Below are positions 1-5,350 of a DNA stretch of 5,416 bases, piece by piece. The number at the start of each line of letters is the position of its first letter. The stretch's first letter is position 1. Origin of the DNA: an uncultured Bacteroidales bacterium (GTDB taxonomy: Bacteria; Bacteroidota; Bacteroidia; Bacteroidales; FEN-979); the NCBI GenBank assembly GCA_903928285.1, contig CAIYQH010000526.1:1-5416 (forward strand). Reading direction: 5' to 3'. The notes beneath the pieces are model-generated. The model ran no database searches and had not been told where the DNA came from. It saw only the letters and a list, made by a program, of their open reading frames with translations. Both the position numbers and the translations under genes were made by a program.

Positions 1-2
1 CC

Positions 3-1181
3 CTTGATCTGAAAGGTCGCCAGAGCGACGCCGCAGCCGGCCACTTCAACCGCCTTCACAACGCAGGCAGTTTCTCGTTGCGCAACATCTCCTTTTCCTC
101 CGACATGTTCCCGAAACCATTTGTCATCCATACCGGCAACTTCAGTTTCGACCAGGACAAGCTGTGGTTCGACAATTTCCTGGCCACCTACGGGGCGTCC
201 GACTTCAAACTCAAAGGAGCGCTCAGCAACATCCTGAATTATGCCCTTGCAAAGGGAGGCACACTCAAAGGCGATTTCGAACTCAATTCCGACAAACTCA
301 ATGTCGACGAATTCATGGCATATTCCCCTGCAACTCCTTCAACTTCCAAACCGTCGGAATCGGGTGTCGTCATCATCCCGTCCGACCTGGATATCAAGTT
401 CAGGGCCACCATTAAAACAGTCAGTTTCAAGGGACTGAACATCAAGGACCTCACCGGTGAAACCGACCTGGAAAAAGGTATATTGCTGCTCCGGTCGGGG
501 GGCTTCAGCCTGATCGACTGCAAGGTGAAGATGGACGCCACTTATGGAAGTATCACCCCGCAAAAGGCCTTCTTTGAATTTCATATCAAGGCGGATGATT
601 TTGACATAAAACGGGGGTACAACGAGATCACCATGATCCGTGAACTTGCCTCGTCGGCCGGTAAGGCTGAAGGGGTTGTCTCGCTTGACTATTCCCTGAA
701 GGGCAGGCTGAACGCAGACATGTATCCCGTGTTGCCATCGCTCGAGGGAGGTGGTACGGTTTCCGTTAAGAAGGTAAAATTCTACGGGCTTAAACTTTTC
801 AACGATATCAGCAAAGGCACGCAGAAAGAGGGGTTGAGCAATCCCGACATGTCGAAGGTCGATATAAAATCAACCATCAAAAATAATACCATCACCCTTG
901 AGCAATTCAAGTTCAAGGTAAAGGGTGTCAGGGTCAAAATCGCAGGGACCTCCACATTCGACAGCAAGCTGAACATGAAAGTGAGGCTGGGGATGGGACC
1001 GCTCGGGATCATCGGGATCCCGATGAAGATCACCGGCCCCATGGAGAACCTGAAGATCAGGTACGGCCGCGGCGGAAATGAGACCGATGAAACGAAGGAA
1101 TCGGAATATACCGATGAACTGCCGAAGGAGTTGCTGGACCGGATCAAAAATGTGAAGGAGGATACAGGGGATGACAAGTAG
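3..1181 (+). CDS. AsmA family protein, C-terminal part (5' end outside the window)
   Basis: The reading frame is open from the left edge (first full codon at 3) to TAG at 1179-1181, about 392 codons. The first start-like codon, TTG at 78, is inside the protein and is not the real start. The visible part is rich in alternating polar and hydrophobic beta-strand stretches, such as the segments beginning FKLKGALSN and GTLKGDFELNSDKLNVDEF, and ends with a run near nt 900-1070 (VKGVRVKIAGTSTFD, then PLGIIGIPMKITGPMENLKIRYGRG) typical of the AsmA C-terminal region in Bacteroidota. After it comes a charged, mostly acidic tail of about 35 residues. Family knowledge: AsmA-like proteins are large envelope proteins, usually anchored by one N-terminal helix, with a long periplasmic beta-groove implicated in phospholipid transport and outer-membrane homeostasis. 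The N-terminal anchor would lie upstream of the window. No downstream gene on this strand is close enough to be co-transcribed. Family is confident; exact role is inferred. Confidence 0.88.
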   Translation, partial: LDLKGRQSDAAAGHFNRLHNAGSFSLRNISFSSDMFPKPFVIHTGNFSFDQDKLWFDNFLATYGASDFKLKGALSNILNYALAKGGTLKGDFELNSDKLNVDEFMAYSPATPSTSKPSESGVVIIPSDLDIKFRATIKTVSFKGLNIKDLTGETDLEKGILLLRSGGFSLIDCKVKMDATYGSITPQKAFFEFHIKADDFDIKRGYNEITMIRELASSAGKAEGVVSLDYSLKGRLNADMYPVLPSLEGGGTVSVKKVKFYGLKLFNDISKGTQKEGLSNPDMSKVDIKSTIKNNTITLEQFKFKVKGVRVKIAGTSTFDSKLNMKVRLGMGPLGIIGIPMKITGPMENLKIRYGRGGNETDETKESEYTDELPKELLDRIKNVKEDTGDDK

Positions 1182-1191
1182 ATGGGGAGAA

Positions 1192-1268
1192 GGCAACAGG
1201 CAGTAGGCAATAGGCAATAGACAGTAGGCAATTGGCAATTGGCAATAGGTATTAGGCAGGAGGCAGCT
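1192..1268. repeat. Degenerate 7-bp tandem repeat, consensus GGCAATA, 11 units
   Basis: Eleven consecutive heptamers can be read without a gap: GGCAACA, GGCAGTA, GGCAATA twice, GACAGTA, GGCAATT twice, GGCAATA, GGTATTA, GGCAGGA, GGCAGCT. The unit length is kept strictly while bases drift, mostly at positions 5-7. It begins 11 bp after the AsmA-like stop codon. Because 7 is not a multiple of 3, the complementary strand reads as a seven-residue peptide period (YCLLP-type) and produces spurious open frames. Tandem heptamers of this kind are known as STRR sequences in cyanobacteria and occur in other bacteria; assignment to a named family here is only by resemblance. Confidence 0.9.
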
Positions 1269-1472
1269 GGTTGGTCAGGGGTTTTATCTTGCCATGGCAG
1301 GTAAAAAATGTTGATACCCGTCTAAGATCAAATTTATGGTGCTGCCTGTATGTTCAGCCGTGGCGATCATCAGAACAGTCTCTGTTTCCCGGAGCTGACA
1401 CAGGACAACATCGTTCCGGCCAGGAAAACTGACCCTCTGCGGAAATTAAAATAACAACTGTCCCAGGGGAAT

Positions 1473-1504
1473 TTCCTAAATTCCTAAATTCCTAAATTCC
1501 TTCA
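1473..1504. repeat. Short 8-bp tandem repeat, TTCCTAAA, 3 exact units plus one degenerate
   Basis: TTCCTAAA occurs exactly at 1473-1480, 1481-1488 and 1489-1496, followed by a diverged fourth unit TTCCTTCA at 1497-1504. It directly precedes the nonamer array with only five bases between them. No function is evident; the period differs from both neighbouring arrays. Confidence 0.85.
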
Positions 1505-1509
1505 TTTCT

Positions 1510-1603
1510 GCATTGATTGCATTGATTGCTCTGATTGCATTATTTGCATTGATTGCATTATTTGCATTGATTGCATTGATTGCATTGATTGCATTGATTG
1601 CAT
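1510..1603. repeat. 9-bp tandem repeat, GCATTGATT, 10 units plus a partial
   Basis: Ten nonamers run from 1510 to 1599, followed by the partial unit GCAT at 1600-1603. Seven units are exact GCATTGATT, two are GCATTATTT (1537-1545 and 1555-1563) and one is GCTCTGATT (1528-1536). The last four full units are identical, so recent expansion at the right-hand end is likely, with older diverged units to the left. The array ends 13 bp beyond the stop of the dihydrouridine synthase gene, so it would fall in that gene's 3' untranslated region if transcription reads through. Units are contiguous with no spacers, which rules out a CRISPR. Confidence 0.92.
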
Positions 1604-1616
1604 ACCCTGGAGGCAG

Positions 1617-2624
1617 TTAAGCCTGAATATCCTCAGTCTTTTCGATAACCGCAAGGATATCAAGCACCTCTGCCGTACTGGCGGCTGTCACCATCTTCAT
1701 CCTCCAGGATCTGAAGTTCGGAATTCCTCTGAAATATCCGCTGTAGAGTTTACGGATTTCATAAAGCGTTGCCCGTTCGCCCTTGTACTGGATCGAGGCC
1801 TCAAGATGCCGGCGTACCACCCCGACCCGTTCGGTGACCGGGGGTGGCGGAGGGATGGAATGGCTGGCCAGCCAGGCTTTGATCTCCCTGAAAATCCAGG
1901 GATTACCAGTTGCAGCGCGGCCGATCAGGATCCCGTCAACGCCAAACCTGTTTTTCATCTCCTCGGCTTTCGGTCCCGAATCGACATCTCCGTTTCCGAA
2001 TACCGGTATTTGGATGCGGGGGTTGTTTTTCACCTCGCCGATCAGGGTCCAGTCGGCCTCTCCGCCGTACAACTGGGCCCGCGTGCGCCCGTGGATGGCA
2101 ATGGCGCTGATACCCGCACCCTGCAACTGTTCGGCGATATCAACGATATCCTTATGCGCATCGTCCCATCCCAGGCGGGTTTTCACTGTAACCGGCAACC
2201 GTGTTGACTTAACGACTGCCTCTGTCATCCTGATCATCTTGGGAATATCCTGGAGCAGGGCAGCTCCGCCACCCTTCATCACGATCTTGCGCACAGGGCA
2301 GCCGAAATTGAGATCGATGAAGTCGGGATTGGCTGCTTCAGCCACTTCCGCAGCCTTCATCATCGATTCTACATTTTCACCAAAGATCTGTATACCGATG
2401 GGCCGCTCGGCAGGTTCAAACCGCATCTTGTTGTTACTTTTAACGGCATCGCGGATCAGTCCTTCGGCCGCAATAAACTCAGTGACCAGTACATCGGCAC
2501 CATACTCCCTGCAGATCACCCGAAAGGGTGAATCCGTTACATCCTCCATGGGAGCCAGGAAAAGGGGAAAGTCGCCCAGCTCAATATTTCCGATCTTTGG
2601 CAAATTGTGGTAATTTAGCGGCAA
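1617..2624 (-). CDS. dusB: tRNA-dihydrouridine synthase, DusB type
   Basis: This FMN enzyme reduces specific uridines in the tRNA D-loop to dihydrouridine with NAD(P)H, in the cytoplasm. In the 335-residue reading: the FMN-barrel opening APMEDVTD (24-31), the active-site segment DLNFGCPVRK with catalytic Cys109, GGGAALL (118-124), VKTRLGWD with Lys148, the IHGRTRAQLY stretch (177-186) with His178, the GNGD flavin-phosphate loop (210-213) and GILIGRAATGNPWIF (231-245). The helical tRNA-binding domain follows (about 260-335). Length is normal for the family (about 320-340). The start is uncertain: no ATG or GTG exists before the conserved core. TTG at 2624 gives the longest form; TTG at 2603 gives MPKIGNIELG, which matches the usual family N-terminus better and would lie downstream of a candidate -7 box. 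A run of five prolines (258-262) links the two domains. It is transcribed away from the protease gene and shows no functional tie to its neighbours. DusB versus another Dus subgroup is inferred from overall sequence feel. Confidence 0.96.
   Translation of the reverse strand: MPLNYHNLPKIGNIELGDFPLFLAPMEDVTDSPFRVICREYGADVLVTEFIAAEGLIRDAVKSNNKMRFEPAERPIGIQIFGENVESMMKAAEVAEAANPDFIDLNFGCPVRKIVMKGGGAALLQDIPKMIRMTEAVVKSTRLPVTVKTRLGWDDAHKDIVDIAEQLQGAGISAIAIHGRTRAQLYGGEADWTLIGEVKNNPRIQIPVFGNGDVDSGPKAEEMKNRFGVDGILIGRAATGNPWIFREIKAWLASHSIPPPPPVTERVGVVRRHLEASIQYKGERATLYEIRKLYSGYFRGIPNFRSWRMKMVTAASTAEVLDILAVIEKTEDIQA
2587..2618 (+). promoter_or_regulatory. Candidate promoter for the CPBP/Omp85 gene pair
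   Basis: TTTC (2587-2590), 20 bp, then TAATTTAG (2611-2618) resembles the Bacteroidota sigma-ABfr pattern TTTG-N19-21-TAnnTTTG with one mismatch in each box. Transcription would begin near 2625, giving a leader of about 15 nt before the ATG at 2640. It lies inside the 5' end of the divergent dihydrouridine synthase gene. The match is weak and judged by eye. Confidence 0.3.
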
Positions 2625-2654
2625 AAATAGCCATAATCCATGTACCAGCCGAAA
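2622..2654 (-). promoter_or_regulatory. Candidate promoter for the dihydrouridine synthase gene
   Basis: On the minus strand TATTTTTG (2629-2622) is an exact fit to the Bacteroidota -7 consensus TAnnTTTG. TTTC (2654-2651) lies 21 bp upstream in place of the -33 TTTG. If real, transcription starts near 2615, so TTG at 2624 could not be the start codon and TTG at 2603 would be. The box lies within 3 bp of the opposing candidate -7 box, so the two promoters would share or compete for the same DNA. Confidence 0.38.
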
Positions 2655-3602
2655 GCGCCTATTCTCGAAAGCCTTACCCCATTTTCCCGGCTCCTGTTTT
2701 CGGTTCTGATGATCATCTCCTGTTTTGCCCTGACCTTTTTCATCGGTTTACTGCTGACAGCGCCCCTCTTTGGCGTAAAGACCGTTGAAGTCATAGCTTT
2801 GCTGAGTAACCTTGAAGATGCAAAATCAATCAAACTATTGCAGTATTTCCAGGTTTTGCAGTCGTTCGGACTCTTTATCTTCCCGGTACTGCTATGCGGT
2901 TATTTTTTCGAGCGAAGCAGTACCCGATACCTTCATCTTGACAAGCCTTCGCGCTGGCAAATCTACCTGCTCACGCTCGCGATGATGTTCATAGCCTTGC
3001 CATTCATCAACTGGATGGTCGAAATGAATGAATTGATGAAACTGCCCACTTTTCTCAAAGGCATGGAGGACTGGATGAAATCGTCGGAGGAGCAGGCCGC
3101 CAAACTTACAGGGGCCTTCATGAAAATGCCCACCATGGGCGCTTTTATCTTCAACCTGCTGATGATTGCCGTTTTGCCTGCCATCGGCGAGGAGTTCCTT
3201 TTCCGCGGGTTGCTGCAGCGGGTTCTGAAAGAATGGGCCGGGAGTATTCATCTTGCAATATTCGTCTCGGCATTTCTTTTCTCCGCCATGCATATGCAGT
3301 TTTACGGGTTCCTTCCCAGGATGTTGCTGGGCGTACTCTTTGGATATCTCTTTTACTGGAGCGGCTCGCTTTGGGTGCCGATATGGGCTCATCTGATCAA
3401 TAATGGCGCCGTGGTCATCGTAGCCTATCTTTGTCATCAGGGTATCATTAAAGGGGATTATGAAAATTTCGGATCCACCGATAATGTCTTCCTGATCGTG
3501 GGCAGTGCCTTGCTGATGGGTGGCTGTCTGTGGATTATTCGCCGGTTAAGGCCGGAAACCCATGAAACGATGCCCATCCCTGAAAATTCTTTAACAGAAT
3601 GA
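2640..3602 (+). CDS. CPBP (Abi/CaaX-like) family intramembrane metalloprotease
   Basis: A 320-residue integral membrane protein of the CPBP family, which includes CaaX prenyl endopeptidase-like and bacteriocin-immunity-type proteases. The three conserved motifs are complete: EEFLFR (Glu184, Glu185, Arg189), FSAMH (Phe214, His218) and HLINN (His251, Asn255). These glutamates and histidines form the metal and catalytic site within the membrane. Hydrophobic segments are seen at about 17-41, 68-89, 106-123, 167-182, 203-217, 223-240, 245-264 and 283-300. Between the third and fourth lies a Met/Lys-rich amphipathic stretch (about 127-165). The start is well fixed: ATG at 2640 has an in-frame TAA only two codons upstream (2634-2636). 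No Shine-Dalgarno is visible, as is normal for Bacteroidota. The C-terminus is polar. Its stop is one base from the next ATG, so it is co-transcribed with the outer-membrane barrel gene. The substrate is unknown; a role in processing envelope proteins is inference. Confidence 0.95.
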   Translation: MYQPKAPILESLTPFSRLLFSVLMIISCFALTFFIGLLLTAPLFGVKTVEVIALLSNLEDAKSIKLLQYFQVLQSFGLFIFPVLLCGYFFERSSTRYLHLDKPSRWQIYLLTLAMMFIALPFINWMVEMNELMKLPTFLKGMEDWMKSSEEQAAKLTGAFMKMPTMGAFIFNLLMIAVLPAIGEEFLFRGLLQRVLKEWAGSIHLAIFVSAFLFSAMHMQFYGFLPRMLLGVLFGYLFYWSGSLWVPIWAHLINNGAVVIVAYLCHQGIIKGDYENFGSTDNVFLIVGSALLMGGCLWIIRRLRPETHETMPIPENSLTE

Positions 3603-3603
3603 T

Positions 3604-4977
3604 ATGCTGAATTTTGTCGCCATGATGCGCCTCCGGTATTTTCTGTTGATTTCGATCCTGTCGTTTCTTTGGGGAACGTTGGTTTATGCTCAGACCGACT
3701 CTACGAAAATCGCAGGCAGGGAGAAGGTAAAAAGGGGATGGACCTGGGCGGCCCTGCCCGTGGTGGCCTATGATGCCGATATGGGCCTGCAGCTGGGGGC
3801 GCTGGGACAGGTTTTTTATTACGGGGATGGTACCACCTACCCTGAGTATAAACATACCATCTATGCCGAATGTTCATGGTTTACCAAGGGAAGTGCGGTT
3901 TACCAGGTATTTTACGATTCAAAGTACCTGATCCCCGGCGGAATCAGGGTGACGGCCGATCTCGATTATCTCCCTGAAAAGACGCTTGATTTCTATGGAT
4001 TCAACGGGTATGAATCCAATTACCAGGCGGCCCTTGCAACCCAGGGTTCGCCAGGTTACATCTCCCATGTTTTTTATAAGGAGGAACGCAGGATGTACAG
4101 GATCATGGCCGATTTCCAGGGACCGATCCTGGGTCAGAAATTTCGCTGGCTCGCCGGGATAAACATCATTGGAATCCAGACCCGTACCGTCGACATCAAC
4201 AGGATCAACAAAGGAAAAAAAGCGGGTGACAAACTGCCCGATACTGCCTTGCTTTACGATCATTACGTGGCCTACGGGCTGATCCGCCCGGATGAAAAAA
4301 ACGGAGGTACTTCAATCTTCCTGAAGACCGGGCTGGTATTTGATACCCGTGATAATGAAGCCGCCCCGAACAAGGGGCTGTGGTCGGAAATACTGCTCCT
4401 GACCGCCCCCTCCCTGCTGGGGAACCATCCCTATGCCTTTACCCGGCTGGCGGTGATCCAACGGCAATATCTTCCCCTGGTGAAAAAGCAGCTGGTTGCC
4501 GCCTACCAGCTGGGTTACCAGGGAACAATAAACGGGGCTACCCCTTACTATATCCTGCCCTATATTTTCAGCTCCTTCAGCCTGAGTACAAAACCCGACG
4601 GACTGGGCGGCGCCCTCACCATCCGCGGCATCCTGCGAGACCGTATCACGGGCGACGGTGTGGCCTTCGGGAATCTCGAACTTCGCTGGAAATTTTTCAG
4701 GTCGGTTGTGATGAAGCAAAACCTTTACCTCGGCTTGACTGCTTTTCTCGACGGGGGGATGGTGGTCAAGGATCATCCCGTCAATCCGAATACCGTGCCG
4801 GATGATCAGAAAGCCTTCTACTTCAGCAGCAGCGCCGATCACCTGCACCTGGCAACCGGTATTGGTCTGCGGATCGCCATCAATGAAAACTTTATCATTT
4901 CAGCCGATTACGGCGTTGCCCTAAACAGGCAGGATGGCACCAGCGGCCTTTACCTGGGCATCGGGAATATCTTTTAA
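3604..4977 (+). CDS. POTRA-less Omp85 superfamily (BamA/TamA-like) outer membrane beta-barrel protein
   Basis: A 457-residue protein with a signal peptide: Arg9 and Arg11, a hydrophobic core (about 12-24) and a likely type I signal peptidase site after Ala29 (VYA before Gln30). The barrel seems to begin near residue 46 (GWTWAALPVVAYDADMGLQ), leaving no room for POTRA domains. Omp85 hallmarks are GLVFDTRDNEAAPNKG (243-258), a strand-turn motif typical of the family, and TIRG (339-342), whose Arg341-Gly342 match the conserved RGF/Y-type loop-6 motif that locks into the barrel. These are followed by GDGVAFGNLELRW (350-362). The chain ends in Phe, consistent with a C-terminal beta-signal read by the Bam machinery. 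The protein should sit in the outer membrane; what it inserts or transports is unknown. ATG at 3604 is one base after the protease stop; ATG at 3625 (Met8) would also give a good signal peptide. A general porin is unlikely given the DTRDN and RG motifs. Confidence 0.9.
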   Translation: MLNFVAMMRLRYFLLISILSFLWGTLVYAQTDSTKIAGREKVKRGWTWAALPVVAYDADMGLQLGALGQVFYYGDGTTYPEYKHTIYAECSWFTKGSAVYQVFYDSKYLIPGGIRVTADLDYLPEKTLDFYGFNGYESNYQAALATQGSPGYISHVFYKEERRMYRIMADFQGPILGQKFRWLAGINIIGIQTRTVDINRINKGKKAGDKLPDTALLYDHYVAYGLIRPDEKNGGTSIFLKTGLVFDTRDNEAAPNKGLWSEILLLTAPSLLGNHPYAFTRLAVIQRQYLPLVKKQLVAAYQLGYQGTINGATPYYILPYIFSSFSLSTKPDGLGGALTIRGILRDRITGDGVAFGNLELRWKFFRSVVMKQNLYLGLTAFLDGGMVVKDHPVNPNTVPDDQKAFYFSSSADHLHLATGIGLRIAINENFIISADYGVALNRQDGTSGLYLGIGNIF

Positions 4978-5060
4978 CGCCCGTATATTATTGAAAATGG
5001 CCGACCAGGTAAGATGGTGGCATGGTTTGAAGTTAAAGCTAACAGGTTTCTAAGTGAGTA

Positions 5061-5093
5061 GAAGGTTAGAGGAGCCTTAGAGGAAGGTTAATT
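5061..5093. repeat. Degenerate 11-bp tandem repeat, three units
   Basis: Three contiguous 11-mers: GAAGGTTAGAG (5061-5071), GAGCCTTAGAG (5072-5082) and GAAGGTTAATT (5083-5093). Units 1 and 2 share 8 of 11 bases, and units 1 and 3 share 8 of 11. With only three copies, chance cannot be excluded. Confidence 0.5.
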
Positions 5094-5264
5094 CAGAAGA
5101 AATTGAAAAAAGGAGAAAATGGGTATGGGATTGCGGGTTGGCATACAAACGGGAATGGAATTTGCATGGTAAATTTACGAAATTTCGGAGGGATTTCGAC
5201 AGAAGCGGTGATTTTATTTTTTGGTTTAAGAGATTGTTTAACTTTCAGAAACCGGGCTGGAGTA

Positions 5265-5350
5265 TAACCGCAAAGACACAAAGAAGGCACAAAGCACACG
5301 AGGAAGTCCATCGTGAACTTGGGCAAGACATTGTGAAATCTTGGTGGTTA
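5265..5350. repeat. Imperfect inverted repeat rich in CACAAAG, hairpin-forming interspersed element
   Basis: The outer arms are TAACCGCAAAGA (5265-5276) and TCTTGGTGGTTA (5339-5350), complementary at 10 of 12 positions. They continue inward as CACAA (5277-5281) opposite TTGTG (5331-5335), with a 3-base bulge. Near the centre CACGA (5297-5301) pairs exactly with TCGTG (5311-5315) around a 9-base loop. All arms are symmetric about roughly 5307, so the whole 86 bp could fold into one long interrupted hairpin. CACAAAG recurs at 5277-5283 and 5288-5294. Similar ACCGCAAAGACACAAAG-type sequences recur in non-coding DNA of many environmental bacteria; membership in one family is from recollection and unverified. 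No transposase or target-site duplication is visible. Confidence 0.65.

Larger units (their letters stand above)
1182..1616. other. Repeat-rich intergenic region between convergent genes
   Basis: This 435-bp stretch separates the stop of the AsmA-like gene (+) from the stop of the dihydrouridine synthase gene (-). It contains a 7-bp tandem repeat (1192-1268), an 8-bp repeat (1473-1504) and a 9-bp repeat (1510-1603). About 200 bp of unique sequence lies between the first two. I see no tRNA, no convincing protein gene and no strong GC hairpin followed by a T-run, although both flanking genes must terminate here. A perfect 10-bp palindrome TGCCATGGCA sits at 1290-1299, too short to interpret. 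The unique part has a 53-codon stop-free frame on the minus strand (1287-1445) that I do not call as a gene. Confidence 0.8.

Noticed and set aside
782..1238. Two overlapping minus-strand open frames beginning with YCLLP-type repeats
   Set aside because: Their N-termini are read from the 7-bp repeat array and the rest is antisense to the AsmA-like gene. There is no family resemblance.
1290..1299. Perfect palindrome TGCCATGGCA as an operator
   Set aside because: It is only 10 bp, is not near any gene start (it lies between convergent 3' ends), and is expected by chance at this length.
1510..1603. Possible CRISPR array
   Set aside because: The units are 9 bp, contiguous and without spacers, and no cas gene is present.
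1513..1620. A hydrophobic ALI-repeat peptide readable through the nonamer array from a TTG to TAA at 1618-1620
   Set aside because: It results from translating a 9-bp simple repeat. It has no ATG or GTG start, no ribosome-binding site and no non-repeat sequence beyond a few codons.
1783..2613. A 276-codon open frame on the plus strand
   Set aside because: It lies antisense to the dihydrouridine synthase gene, which has every catalytic and flavin-binding motif. The antisense translation is Ser/Pro/Arg/Ile-rich with no recognisable domain, so it is a shadow of codon use on the other strand.
2892..3437. A 181-codon minus-strand frame
   Set aside because: It is antisense to the CPBP protease, whose motifs are intact. 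Its His/Gln/Glu-rich composition mirrors hydrophobic codons on the real strand.
4312..4848. A 178-codon minus-strand frame, and a plus-strand frame at 4380-4805
   Set aside because: Both overlap the Omp85 coding region in other frames and show no domain or plausible start context.
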